27,808 nucleotides of DNA from an uncultured Lachnospiraceae bacterium (GCA_910577105.1 CAJTMB010000035.1:1-27808); one strand, 5' to 3'. Positions 14,988 to 24,164 are shown, counted from the first letter of the stretch. A program made the numbers and translations. Notes: generated by a model from the letters alone, not told the origin.

Positions 14988-16448
14988 ATGAAAGACATGA
15001 AGATGAAAACAAAAATGATTATTGGTTTTACCATTCCTATTATTCTTGCAATTATTAATGTTATACTGGGAATGTCTTCGGTAAGCAGGGTTACCAACAC
15101 TGTAGTCAGCATGCAGGAAAGTGAAGTTGCCACCATCAGGCAGACAATGGAGGATATCGGTGCGGATGAGGAAAAAGCACAAATCCTCATAGATACAATT
15201 ACAACAGAGAAAACAGAGCAATTGTCAAAAATGATGAAAACAGCATCCTACTCCAACATATTCAGCGGTGCTTTGATAGCATTGTCTGTAGTGATATCTG
15301 TTTTCATTGCAATATCCCTGATTAAGATAATTAATAAATCGGTTATGCAGTTGTCTAAGGCAGCAACCGATATTGCCCTGGGACGTGTTGACATTCAAAT
15401 GGTAAAATATCACAACGATGAATTTGGCGAACTGGTAGATAAATATACGGAAGTGATTGAGAATATCAAATACCAGTCTCAGGTTGCTGAGGAAGTTTCC
15501 AACGGTAATCTGACAGTTACGGTAAATCCGAAATCTGCGGAAGATATGCTGGGCAATGCGCTGAAGAAATTGGTAGAAGACAATTTCAATGCTCTTTCCA
15601 ATATCAGTGATGCAGGTTCCCAGGTTACCATCAGTTCTTCCCAGGTGGCAAGTGCAAGTCAGGCATTGGCTCAGGGCTCCACAGAGCAGGCAAGTGCGAT
15701 TGAAGAGATTACTTCTTCCATCGATGAAATTGCAGAGAAGACCAAACAAAACGCAGAAGAGGCAAACCATGCTGCAAGCCTTGTTATGAAGGCTATTGAA
15801 GATGTTAAGAGAGGCAACAAGCAGATGCAGGATATGATGACAGCTATGCAGGGCATCAACAAAGCATCCGAAAGCATTTCCAAGATTATCAAGGTAATTG
15901 ACGACATTGCGTTCCAGACCAATATTCTGGCATTGAATGCGGCAGTGGAAGCTGCAAGGGCAGGTGAGGCAGGTAAAGGCTTTGCAGTAGTTGCAGAGGA
16001 AGTAAGGAGTCTTGCTGCCAAGAGTGCGGCAGCAGCAGCTGAAACGGCTGAACTGATTGAAGATTCCATCGAAAGAGTAAATTCCGGTTCCAAGATTGCG
16101 GATACTACAGCACAGGCAATGGAAGCAATTGCCAATGTGGTACAGGAGAGTGAAGTTATCATCAATGGCATTGCAGAGTCTTCCAACTATCAGGCAACGG
16201 CAGTGGCACAGATAGAGCAGGCTATTTCACAGGTATCACAGGTTGTACAGACCAACTCCGCTACCAGCGAAGAATGTGCGGCAGCCAGCGAAGAACTTTC
16301 CAATCAGGCATCCAGAATGCGCGAGATGCTTTCCATCTACAATCTGGGAAATGGAAGTTCCACATACAGGCCGTCTTCTTCTCCGGTTCCTGCTTCCAAC
16401 ATGAACGAACAGGTTATTTCCCTCGGGGACGGTTTTGGCAAGTATTAA
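14988..16448 (+). CDS. Methyl-accepting chemotaxis protein with very small sensor
   Basis: A 486-residue transmembrane chemoreceptor. TM1 spans ~9-29 and TM2 ~88-112, leaving only about 58 residues outside the cell, too few for a Cache domain. A HAMP domain follows (~113-160), then a second HAMP-like segment (QVAEEVSNGNLTVTVNPKS, ~165-205). The rest is the long helical signalling hairpin, with its conserved tip near residues 305-340 (DDIAFQTNILALNAAVEAAR and GKGFAVVAEEVRSLA). This tip contacts CheA and CheW. No CheR-tethering pentapeptide is present at the C-terminus (ends GDGFGKY). The ligand is unknown; the receptor may sense membrane state or work through a partner. A terminator follows. 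Confidence 0.94.
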   Translation: MKDMKMKTKMIIGFTIPIILAIINVILGMSSVSRVTNTVVSMQESEVATIRQTMEDIGADEEKAQILIDTITTEKTEQLSKMMKTASYSNIFSGALIALSVVISVFIAISLIKIINKSVMQLSKAATDIALGRVDIQMVKYHNDEFGELVDKYTEVIENIKYQSQVAEEVSNGNLTVTVNPKSAEDMLGNALKKLVEDNFNALSNISDAGSQVTISSSQVASASQALAQGSTEQASAIEEITSSIDEIAEKTKQNAEEANHAASLVMKAIEDVKRGNKQMQDMMTAMQGINKASESISKIIKVIDDIAFQTNILALNAAVEAARAGEAGKGFAVVAEEVRSLAAKSAAAAAETAELIEDSIERVNSGSKIADTTAQAMEAIANVVQESEVIINGIAESSNYQATAVAQIEQAISQVSQVVQTNSATSEECAAASEELSNQASRMREMLSIYNLGNGSSTYRPSSSPVPASNMNEQVISLGDGFGKY

Positions 16449-16458
16449 TATTCAACTT

Positions 16459-16491
16459 AAAGCACGGAAACTTCTGTTTCCGTGCTTTTTT
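16459..16491 (+). terminator. Intrinsic terminator closing the chemosensory operon
   Basis: Arms 16459-16471 and 16476-16488 (core AGCACGGAAAC) pair perfectly over 13 bases with loop TTCT. The right arm runs into a T-tract. It lies 10 bases after the receptor stop codon. Confidence 0.92.
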
Positions 16492-16493
16492 AT

Positions 16494-16522
16494 TTGCGGA
16501 TAAAGCCGCTGTATGTTATAAT
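16494..16522 (+). promoter_or_regulatory. Extended -10 promoter for the hybrid kinase
   Basis: TATAAT at 16517-16522 preceded by TGT, with TTGCGG (16494-16499) 17 bases upstream as a half-matching -35. The -10 lies in the element shared with the GNAT promoter. Transcription would start near 16529. Confidence 0.5.
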
Positions 16523-16551
16523 GTCCACGTAAGCAATAAGCAGTGCCAAAA
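16511..16551 (+). repeat. 41-bp promoter-leader repeat, copy 2
   Basis: Matches 165-205 at 37 of 41 positions. It covers the -10 box and the first ~23 transcribed bases of the hybrid kinase mRNA. Unlike copy 1, it is not followed by large hairpins. Confidence 0.7.
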
Positions 16552-16617
16552 CATATTTAGTAGAAATCACAATGTATTGAAATCTTATATAAAATGCTTT
16601 GGGAAGAGGAGCAAGTG

Positions 16618-19161
16618 ATGGATAAGAAAAGAAAATATCTGTTTAATGGCGTTTTTGCAGGAATGATGTTTATCTGTGTGACGGTTTTTGTGTGGCTGAC
16701 TTTATTTATGTCAGACAGGACGGATAAGACAATTATCGAAGTCGGAGACATATATATGAGTGAGATGAATGTGCAGCTGCAGCAAAAGTTTGCAACTATT
16801 ATCAAACTGCGCATAGAACAGGTGGAATCCATTATCAGCAGAACTCCCCCCACATCAGAGTACAGTGAAGAGATTCTGGAGCAGTTACGCATAAGTGCGG
16901 ATGTAAGGAATTTTTCCAGCCTGATTCTCTATAGAACGGACGGTACAATGGAAACCCTGTATGGGGAAGAACTCAGACTGGCGGAAGATATTGATATGGA
17001 GAACATATTGCAAGAAAACGGCAATCTGGTGACGAGAGGAGTCTATCAGAACGATGAAAAAGTACTTGTTCTGGGGAAGGCTGCGGATTACCGGATGTCA
17101 GATGGGGAGAATAGTGATGCCTTGTTGATTGGTATTCCCATGAATTATCTCAACCAGGCAATGTTTCTAAATGAAGATAATACCATGCTGTATACGCATG
17201 TGATTGATGCGGAGGGCAATTTTATTATCAGAAATGGGGATGCGTTTGTAGAGAATTATTTTTCCCGTCTTGAAAGGATTGTATCTGAATATGACGGTAA
17301 GACGGGAGACGACTATGTCAATGAGCTGAAGGCAACGATGGCTACCGGGGAAGATTATGCAGAGGTTATTATGGCAGAGGGAGAAAAAAGGCAGATTTAC
17401 TGTTCTCCGATTGCCGACGATATAGGGTGGTATCTTGTTACGATTATGCCGGAAAGTGCATTGGATGAGGCTGTCAAGGAACTGGATTCTTTTCGTCTGG
17501 GCATCATGATTACTTCTTCCTTGGTGATTTTATTGACCATGCTGTGTATTTTTATAGTATATTATAAGCTTTCGCAACAGCAGATGGCAGAACTGAATAA
17601 AGCGCGACAGGAAGCGTTGCGTGCAAATAAGGCAAAGAGTGAGTTTCTCTCCAGCATGAGCCATGATATCAGGACACCTATGAATGCCATTATCGGGATG
17701 ACGGAGATAGCCATAAAGAGTGTTGATGATTCTATAAAGCTGGATAACTGCCTGCAAAAAATCAAGCTTTCCAGTAAGCATTTATTGGGATTAATCAACG
17801 ATGTATTGGACATGTCGAAAATCGAAAGCGGAAAAGTTACTTTAAATATCATTCCCATGTCCCTGCGTGATGCAATAGATGATATTGTAAATATCATGCA
17901 GCCACAGGTGAAAGCCGGCAAGCAGTATTTTGATATTTTCATACAGCAGATTTCTTATGAAAAGGTGTACTGTGACAGTGTGCGGCTCAATCAGATATTG
18001 CTCAACCTTTTGTCCAATGCGGTGAAATTTACGCCCGAGGGAGGAAGGATTGACATACATATGTATCAGGAAGATTCACCTCGCGGGGAGGATTATGTGC
18101 GGACGCATATCCGTGTGGTGGATACGGGAATCGGTATGTCTCCCGAGTTCCAAAAAAAGATATTTGAAACCTTTACAAGGGAAGAAAATGAGCAGGTGTC
18201 ACATATTACAGGAACCGGACTGGGCATGGCCATCACTAAAAGCATTGTGGACTTAATGGGAGGAATCATTGAACTGCACAGTGAACAGGGGAAAGGCAGT
18301 GACTTCCATATTATTCTTGATTTGAAAATAGTAGATGAAAAAGAAGAGGAGATGTTACTTCCGCCCTGGAATGTACTGGTGGTGGACGACAATGAGCCAT
18401 TATGTCTGGGTGCCGTGGAAAATTTAAGAGAGCTTGGCCTGCAGGCGGAATGGACGCTGGATGGCATGGAAGCAGTAAATATGGTGGAAGAGCGGCATAA
18501 AAACGGGGATGACTACCACTTTGTGCTGATTGACTGGAAAATGCCTAAAATGGACGGTATGCAGACCATCCGTGAAATTAGGAAACGGGTAGGAACGGAT
18601 ATTCCTGTTTTTCTGATTTCGGCGTATGACTGGATTGACATTGAAGAGGAAGCAAGTTCGGAGACCATAGAGGGCTTTATTGCCAAGCCGCTGTTTAAAT
18701 CCACGCTATATGAACGTCTGAAACAATATGAGGATGGACATAAGATGCAGGAAGAATTTCATGGCGTACCGGAGGTGGATTTTACAGGCAGGCATATTCT
18801 TATAGCGGAAGACATGGACCTTAACTGGGAAGTTGCATATGAAATCCTTTCTTCCGTGGGACTGGAACTGGAGAGGGCAGAAAACGGGCAGGAATGTCTG
18901 GAGATGTTTGAAAAATCCGAGATTGGATATTATGATGCCATTCTGATGGATATCCGTATGCCTGTTATGAACGGTTATGATGCCACTCTGGCTATCAAGG
19001 CGTTAGAAAGACCGGACAAAGATTTGCCCATTATTGCCATGACTGCGGACGCTTTTTCCGATGATGCCCAGCATTGTCTGGAATGCGGCATGGTGGCACA
19101 CATTCCGAAGCCGATTGATATTAAGGAATGTATGAGGATTTTACAGAAATATTTACAGTAG
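16618..19161 (+). CDS. Membrane hybrid sensor histidine kinase with two receiver domains
   Basis: An 847-residue hybrid kinase. TM1 (~8-30) and TM2 (~293-316) bracket an extracytoplasmic sensor of about 260 residues that looks like a Cache-type domain. The kinase core has H349 (SSMSHDIRTPMNAI), N-box NLLSNAVKF (463-471), G1 DTGIGM (from 502) and G2 GTGLGM. Two receiver domains follow: REC1 (~583-705, D639 in LIDWKMPKMDG) and REC2 (~723-845, D778 in LMDIRMPVMNG). Both keep Asp and the KP lysine. No HPt domain is attached, so an external HPt is needed; the product of 5751-6125 is a candidate. Start: ATG 16618 lies 6 bases after GAGGAG; the upstream ATG 16594 has no such site. The gene is monocistronic between two terminators. 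Confidence 0.94.
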   Translation: MDKKRKYLFNGVFAGMMFICVTVFVWLTLFMSDRTDKTIIEVGDIYMSEMNVQLQQKFATIIKLRIEQVESIISRTPPTSEYSEEILEQLRISADVRNFSSLILYRTDGTMETLYGEELRLAEDIDMENILQENGNLVTRGVYQNDEKVLVLGKAADYRMSDGENSDALLIGIPMNYLNQAMFLNEDNTMLYTHVIDAEGNFIIRNGDAFVENYFSRLERIVSEYDGKTGDDYVNELKATMATGEDYAEVIMAEGEKRQIYCSPIADDIGWYLVTIMPESALDEAVKELDSFRLGIMITSSLVILLTMLCIFIVYYKLSQQQMAELNKARQEALRANKAKSEFLSSMSHDIRTPMNAIIGMTEIAIKSVDDSIKLDNCLQKIKLSSKHLLGLINDVLDMSKIESGKVTLNIIPMSLRDAIDDIVNIMQPQVKAGKQYFDIFIQQISYEKVYCDSVRLNQILLNLLSNAVKFTPEGGRIDIHMYQEDSPRGEDYVRTHIRVVDTGIGMSPEFQKKIFETFTREENEQVSHITGTGLGMAITKSIVDLMGGIIELHSEQGKGSDFHIILDLKIVDEKEEEMLLPPWNVLVVDDNEPLCLGAVENLRELGLQAEWTLDGMEAVNMVEERHKNGDDYHFVLIDWKMPKMDGMQTIREIRKRVGTDIPVFLISAYDWIDIEEEASSETIEGFIAKPLFKSTLYERLKQYEDGHKMQEEFHGVPEVDFTGRHILIAEDMDLNWEVAYEILSSVGLELERAENGQECLEMFEKSEIGYYDAILMDIRMPVMNGYDATLAIKALERPDKDLPIIAMTADAFSDDAQHCLECGMVAHIPKPIDIKECMRILQKYLQ

Positions 19162-19176
19162 AGAATGACAAATAGG

Positions 19177-19214
19177 AAAAAGCATCCCGATGTATTGGTA
19201 AAGGATGCTTTTTT
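19177..19214 (+). terminator. Intrinsic terminator after the hybrid kinase
   Basis: AAAAAGCATCC (19177-19187) pairs perfectly with 19203-19213 around a 15-base loop and the right arm ends in a T-run. A-rich left and T-rich right arms could work in both directions. Confidence 0.85.
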
Positions 19215-19260
19215 CCATAAAGGACTACAGGGAAATCCCGCTGTAACGAGGAGGACTTAC

Positions 19261-20634
19261 ATGGGAAAAAAAGCAATATGGATGTTAATATTGGGATTTG
19301 TTCTGGGAGTTGCTGCAGGTACGGCTGTGACATTATGTATTACATTGCCGAAGGCGTTACCGAAAGAGGGGATGGATAATACAGTTTCCCAAACTGAGGA
19401 TGCCCGGAAAGACAGTACCGTGGAGACAACGGTGGAAACTGAGAAGGACACACCCGAAACCGATATGCCTGCTGCAGGGACAGAAACGCCGGAATCCGCC
19501 GCACAGACGGCTTTTCCCGAGTGGAATGCAGATACCGTATACAATGGTGGAGAAAAAGTTGTCTATCAAAACCGCATATATCGTGCAAAATGGTGGACGC
19601 AGGGGGAAACTCCCGGAGCGGCAGATGTATGGGAGGATACCCTGGAGTCTCCGGTTTCATTGCCGGATATGAGTGTGGCAGAAAAAGATGCACCAGAAGT
19701 AAAGGCAGAGCCGATTGATTTGGGAGATATTAAGGTAGTGGGATACTTCCCTTCATGGAAACCGGGAGAGGCAAAAAATATTCGTTATGATGTCATCACG
19801 CATGTTGTGTATGCATTTGCAATTCCCACTGCGGAAGGCGGGCTTCGCCCGCTGGATGAACCGGAAACCGCCAAAAAAATTATAAAAGAAGCACATGAAG
19901 CAGGAAGGAAGGTTCTGCTTGCCGTAGGAGGATGGAGTTATCATGACACACCTTTAGAGGCGACATTTGTTTCGGCGACGGAATCAGAAGAAAAACGTGC
20001 AGCATTTGTAAAAGCAATAGTGGATATGTGCGAGGAATACGGTTTTGACGGCATAGACATGGACTGGGAGCATCCCCGGGTGGATGGCGCTTCAGCAGGA
20101 CAGTACGAGGCAACCATGCTTGCGCTGGCCCAGGAACTCCATGAAAAGGACAAAGTGCTTACCAGCGCCGTGCTCAGCGGTGCAACGGCTGACGGGAATA
20201 TTTATTATGATGCGGCAGCGCACAGCGATAAGGTTCTGGAGGCGGTGGACTGGATACATGTAATGGCCTATGACGGTGGTGACGGTGAACGCCACTCTTC
20301 GTATGAGTTCGCCGTTGATTCAGCGGTATACTGGAAAGATGTAAGGGGGCTGCCTGCCGGAAAGGTAGTGCTGGGTATGCCGTTTTATGCCCGTCCCAGC
20401 TGGGCTGCTTATGGTGATATCCTGTCTGCAGTGCCGGATGCATGGAAGAGTGACAATGTTTCCTATAACGGCATGGACGTCTGGTATAACGGGGTAGATA
20501 CGATTCAGGAAAAGACCCGGTACGCTGTGGACAATTTAGGCGGCGTAATGATTTGGGAAATTACACAGGATACAAAGGACAGGGAAAAAAGTCTTCATAC
20601 GGCAATTGCGGAGGAAATATTAAAAGGGCAATGA
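19261..20634 (+). CDS. Membrane-anchored GH18 chitinase-like glycosidase with CBM5/12 module
   Basis: The 457-residue protein starts with a hydrophobic signal-anchor (~5-30, IWMLILGFVLGVAAGTAV). A Thr/Glu-rich linker follows, then a chitin-binding CBM5/12-like module (W88 to W124, with VYNGGEKVVYQNRIYRAKWW). The GH18 TIM barrel (~158-455) keeps the DxxDxDxE motif as FDGIDMDWE with D268 and proton donor E270, plus MAYD and a C-terminal W in GGVMIWEITQD. GH18 enzymes cut beta-1,4 bonds of GlcNAc polymers (chitin, or the chitobiose core of glycans) by substrate-assisted catalysis. Start: ATG 19261 lies 6 bases after AGGAGG. The longer frame from 19165 runs through the terminator and is rejected. 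The next gene follows after 33 bases without a terminator. Confidence 0.92.
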   Translation: MGKKAIWMLILGFVLGVAAGTAVTLCITLPKALPKEGMDNTVSQTEDARKDSTVETTVETEKDTPETDMPAAGTETPESAAQTAFPEWNADTVYNGGEKVVYQNRIYRAKWWTQGETPGAADVWEDTLESPVSLPDMSVAEKDAPEVKAEPIDLGDIKVVGYFPSWKPGEAKNIRYDVITHVVYAFAIPTAEGGLRPLDEPETAKKIIKEAHEAGRKVLLAVGGWSYHDTPLEATFVSATESEEKRAAFVKAIVDMCEEYGFDGIDMDWEHPRVDGASAGQYEATMLALAQELHEKDKVLTSAVLSGATADGNIYYDAAAHSDKVLEAVDWIHVMAYDGGDGERHSSYEFAVDSAVYWKDVRGLPAGKVVLGMPFYARPSWAAYGDILSAVPDAWKSDNVSYNGMDVWYNGVDTIQEKTRYAVDNLGGVMIWEITQDTKDREKSLHTAIAEEILKGQ

Positions 20635-20667
20635 AAAAGTTTCAAACAGGATGAAAGGAGAAGGCGT

Positions 20668-22152
20668 ATGATTAAAAACAGGGTATGGCAGGAGAAGCCA
20701 CAGCCGGAAGAGTTAAAAAAGCGCCTGGAGGCGGCAAGAAACAGGCTGGCTGTTTTACAGATGCAGATAAAAGAGCACAAACTCCCGGTTATTGTTTTAA
20801 TGGAAGGATGGGGAGCAGCAGGAAAAGGCAGTACCATCGGAAGCATTATCCGAAATATTGACCCCAGGTTTTTTCAGGTGGCAACCATGAACGAACCGAC
20901 GGAAGAAGAATGCCGCAAACCGTTTTTATACCGCTATTTTGTCAGGATTCCGGAAGCCGGCAAGTTTGTTTTTCTGGATTCGGGATGGGCGGATGAGGTT
21001 ATCGGAAAGCGTATCAGGGGAGAATTGACAAAGGAGCAGTATGAAGAGAAGACGGGCAGTATAAAACGGTTCGAAAGGCAGCTTACGGACAACGGCTATC
21101 TGGTGTTGAAGTTTTTCTTTCATATTTCGCAGAAAGAGCAAAAGAAACGTATCAATGAGTTGGAGGAAAATAAAGATACGGCATGGCGTGTCAGCGGGCA
21201 TGATAAATGGCAGAACAAACATTATGAAAAGTATCTGGCGGTGTTTGAAAAGTATTTGTCTGATACAAATGTTTCGGGCGCCCCATGGTACATTATAGAT
21301 GCAAAGGACAGGAAGTGGGCGGAACTTCAGGCTTTGGAGACCATGTGCAGCGGCATTGAGGTTGCCCTGCAAAATGAAAGCCTGGCAGTGCCCCTTTTGC
21401 AGAATGTATTTCCGTTGGAGAAAATGCCGAAGCTTTCGGAGATTCCTCTGGATAAGTTCATGGACGAGACTGAATACAGGGAAGAACTGCATCATTTACA
21501 GGGTAAGTTAAATGCCCTTCATTACCGGCTGTACCGCAAAAAGGTACCGGTTATCATAGCGTATGAGGGATGGGATGCTGCCGGCAAGGGCGGCAATATC
21601 AAAAGAATTGCGGGCGCATTGGACCCGAGGGGATATGAAGTGCATCCCATTGCAAGCCCGGAGCCGCATGAGAAGGCAAGGCATTATCTTTGGCGTTTCT
21701 GGAACAGGCTGCCGAAAACAGGCCATATAGCTATTTTTGACCGTACCTGGTACGGAAGGGTCATGGTGGAACGTCTGGAAGGCTTTTGCAGTACCAATGA
21801 CTGGCAGCGGGCTTACAATGAAATCAATGAGTTTGAAGAGGAGCTTGCAAAGTGGGGCGCCGTCATCATTAAGTTCTGGGTGCAGATTGACAAGGATACA
21901 CAGCTTGCACGTTTTGAGGACAGGCAGAATACGCCGGAAAAGCGCTGGAAGATAACAGAGGAAGACTGGCGCAACAGGGAAAAATGGGAATCCTATGAGG
22001 AGGCTGTCAATGAAATGCTGCAAAAGACCAGTACGACCTATGCGCCATGGCATATTCTGGAATCAGTGGATAAAAAATATGCGAGGATAAAAGCGCTTAA
22101 GATTGTCATTGCGGCTATCGAAGAGGCTTTGGAAAAGAAGCAGGATTTATAA
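20668..22152 (+). CDS. pap: Two-domain PPK2: polyphosphate:AMP phosphotransferase
   Basis: The 494-residue protein contains two tandem PPK2 domains, the layout of class II PPK2 enzymes that make ADP from AMP with polyphosphate. The N-domain has Walker A EGWGAAGKGS (46-55). The C-domain has EGWDAAGKGG (300-309), DPRGYEVHPIASPEPHEKA-type sequence and the catalytic FDRTWYGRV with D358-R359. In the N-domain the equivalent of the DR pair is D104-S105 (LDSGWADEVI), so catalysis is probably carried by the C-domain, as described for the family. Cytoplasmic. A strong AAGGAGAAGG site precedes ATG 20668. It sits between the GH18 gene and nth, probably in one transcript. A dual nucleotide specificity cannot be excluded. 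Confidence 0.9.
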   Translation: MIKNRVWQEKPQPEELKKRLEAARNRLAVLQMQIKEHKLPVIVLMEGWGAAGKGSTIGSIIRNIDPRFFQVATMNEPTEEECRKPFLYRYFVRIPEAGKFVFLDSGWADEVIGKRIRGELTKEQYEEKTGSIKRFERQLTDNGYLVLKFFFHISQKEQKKRINELEENKDTAWRVSGHDKWQNKHYEKYLAVFEKYLSDTNVSGAPWYIIDAKDRKWAELQALETMCSGIEVALQNESLAVPLLQNVFPLEKMPKLSEIPLDKFMDETEYREELHHLQGKLNALHYRLYRKKVPVIIAYEGWDAAGKGGNIKRIAGALDPRGYEVHPIASPEPHEKARHYLWRFWNRLPKTGHIAIFDRTWYGRVMVERLEGFCSTNDWQRAYNEINEFEEELAKWGAVIIKFWVQIDKDTQLARFEDRQNTPEKRWKITEEDWRNREKWESYEEAVNEMLQKTSTTYAPWHILESVDKKYARIKALKIVIAAIEEALEKKQDL

Positions 22153-22179
22153 ATGACGGGATAAGTGAGGAGAATGGTT

Positions 22180-22812
22180 ATGACGAAAGAAGAATTGGCG
22201 CTGGAAATCGTGGAACTTCTGAAAAAAGAATATCCCGAAGCCGGATGTACCCTGGACTATAACGAGGCATGGAAGCTGCTGGTCAGTGTCCGTCTGGCTG
22301 CCCAGTGCACGGATGCACGGGTAAATGTTGTGGTGCAGGATTTGTATGCCAGATATCCTGATGTGGATGCCCTGGCAGCCGCAGATGTGGCGGATATAGA
22401 AAAAATAGTAAAACCCTGCGGTTTGGGGCACAGTAAGGCAAGGGATATCAGCGCCTGTATGAAAATACTGAAAGAAGAATACGGGGGCAGTGTGCCGGAT
22501 GACTTTGACATCCTGCTGAAGTTACCGGGAGTGGGGCGGAAAAGCGCAAATCTGATTATGGGGGATGTTTTCGGCAAACCTGCCATTGTCACGGACACAC
22601 ATTGTATCCGTCTGGTAAACCGTATGGGGCTGGTTGAAGGCGTCAAGGAACCGAAAAAGGTGGAGATGGCGCTCTGGAAGCTGATACCGCCTGAGGAAGG
22701 CAGTGATTTTTGTCACAGGCTTGTTTTGCATGGCAGGGAAATCTGTACGGCAAGGACAAAACCGTATTGTGACAAATGTTGTCTGAAGGATGTCTGTAAA
22801 AAAATATTGTAG
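22180..22812 (+). CDS. nth: Endonuclease III, DNA glycosylase/AP lyase
   Basis: Endonuclease III excises oxidised pyrimidines and cleaves the abasic site in base excision repair. The 210-residue protein has the helix-hairpin-helix LPGVGRKSAN with catalytic K121 and the catalytic D139 (VTDTHCIRL). The C-terminal 4Fe-4S cysteines are spaced C-x7-C-x2-C-x5-C, one residue longer in the first gap than in the E. coli enzyme (x6). Start: GAGGAG at 22167-22172 is 7 bases before ATG 22180. ATG 22174 is too close to it, and GTG 22165 overlaps it. It lies 27 bases after pap and 44 before metY, without a visible terminator. Confidence 0.94.
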   Translation: MTKEELALEIVELLKKEYPEAGCTLDYNEAWKLLVSVRLAAQCTDARVNVVVQDLYARYPDVDALAAADVADIEKIVKPCGLGHSKARDISACMKILKEEYGGSVPDDFDILLKLPGVGRKSANLIMGDVFGKPAIVTDTHCIRLVNRMGLVEGVKEPKKVEMALWKLIPPEEGSDFCHRLVLHGREICTARTKPYCDKCCLKDVCKKIL

Positions 22813-22856
22813 AAAGACTGTCTGCCGTATAAAGACAGAAGGGAGATTATCACTTA

Positions 22857-24164
22857 ATGGGAAAGAAAACATTTGAAGAAAGAAGTCTGAAATTTGAAAC
22901 ATTACAATTACATGCGGGACAGGAACAGCCCGACCCGGCGACGGGCGCCAGGGCAGTGCCTATATATCAGACATCTTCTTATGTATTCAAGGACAGCGAA
23001 CAAGCAGCGGCGCGGTTTGATTTAAGTGATGCCGGCAATATTTACGGAAGGCTGACAAATCCGACGCAGGACATTTTCGAAAAGAGGATGGCTGCTTTGG
23101 AGGGTGGGGTGGCGGCCCTTGCCGTTGCATCCGGAGCGGCGGCAATTTCCTATACATTTCAGAATCTTGTACATGCGGGGGAACATATTGTGGCAGCCAA
23201 AAACATTTATGGCGGCACATACAATCTTCTGGCGCATACCCTTAAGGAATTTGGCATCTTAGTCACTTTTGTGGATGTTTTCCGGTATGAAGAGGTGGAA
23301 GCGGCCATTCAGGAAAATACAAAAGCTTTGTTTATTGAAACGATGGGAAATCCCAATTCTGATGTGGCAGACATTGAAAAACTGGCCGATATGGCACATG
23401 CACATAAAATCCCCCTGGTTGTAGACAATACCTTCGCAACGCCGTATCTGGTCCGTCCCATTTCTTACGGAGCTGACATTGTGGTACATTCTGCCACAAA
23501 GTTTATCGGCGGACATGGTACGGCCCTCGGAGGCGTGATAGTGGATGGCGGAAAGTTCGATTGGGAAGCAAGCGGAAAATTTCCGTCCCTTACGGAGCCG
23601 AATCCCAGCTACCATGGCATCAGTTTTACGAAGGCAGCCGGCGCTGCGGCTTTTGTAACAAAAATCCGCGCCATACTTCTTAGGGATATGGGAGCAACGC
23701 TTGCCCCCTTCCATGCATTTTTCTTTTTACAGGGGCTGGAAAGCTTGTCCCTAAGGGTGGAAAGGCATGTGGAAAATGCCCTGACGGTGGTGGAATATTT
23801 AAATAATCATCCGCAGGTGGAAAGGGTAAACCATCCTGCCGTGACGACAGATGCAGCCCGGAAAGCCATATATGAAAAGTATTTTCCAAACGGGGGCGGC
23901 TCCATCTTTACTTTTGAGATAAAAGGAGGTGCCGAAAAGGCAAGGGCGTTTATTGATAATCTGGAATTGTTCAGTTTATTAGCCAATGTTGCGGATGCAA
24001 AATCACTGGTGATTCATCCGGCATCCACTACGCATTCCCAACTGAACGAAACAGAGATGGCAGAACAGGACATCAGACCCGGCACCATCCGATTGTCCAT
24101 CGGTACGGAAAACATTGCGGACATAATTGAGGATTTGGAAGAAGCATTTCGCGCCGTTCAATAA
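22857..24164 (+). CDS. metY: O-acetylhomoserine sulfhydrylase (PLP-dependent)
   Basis: The 435-residue Cys/Met-metabolism PLP enzyme has the length typical of O-acetylhomoserine (thiol)-lyase; cystathionine synthases are about 50 residues shorter. It would make homocysteine from O-acetylhomoserine and sulfide. Visible motifs: FETLQLHAGQ at the start, YGRLTNPTQDIFEKRMAALE, VDNTFATPYL, and PLP lysine K215 in HSATKFIGGHG. The HPASTTHSQL segment near residue 385 is also typical. No S-box or T-box is seen in the 44-base gap upstream, so it is probably read from upstream genes. GGGAG lies 11 bases before ATG 22857. Confidence 0.94.
   Translation: MGKKTFEERSLKFETLQLHAGQEQPDPATGARAVPIYQTSSYVFKDSEQAAARFDLSDAGNIYGRLTNPTQDIFEKRMAALEGGVAALAVASGAAAISYTFQNLVHAGEHIVAAKNIYGGTYNLLAHTLKEFGILVTFVDVFRYEEVEAAIQENTKALFIETMGNPNSDVADIEKLADMAHAHKIPLVVDNTFATPYLVRPISYGADIVVHSATKFIGGHGTALGGVIVDGGKFDWEASGKFPSLTEPNPSYHGISFTKAAGAAAFVTKIRAILLRDMGATLAPFHAFFFLQGLESLSLRVERHVENALTVVEYLNNHPQVERVNHPAVTTDAARKAIYEKYFPNGGGSIFTFEIKGGAEKARAFIDNLELFSLLANVADAKSLVIHPASTTHSQLNETEMAEQDIRPGTIRLSIGTENIADIIEDLEEAFRAVQ

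Noticed and set aside
19165..19260. 32-residue N-terminal extension of the GH18 protein
   Set aside because: It would be translated across a strong terminator and lacks a ribosome site; the signal-anchor begins right after ATG 19261, which has AGGAGG.
22813..22856. S-box or T-box ahead of metY
   Set aside because: The gap is only 44 bases, far too short, and shows just a 6-base stem.
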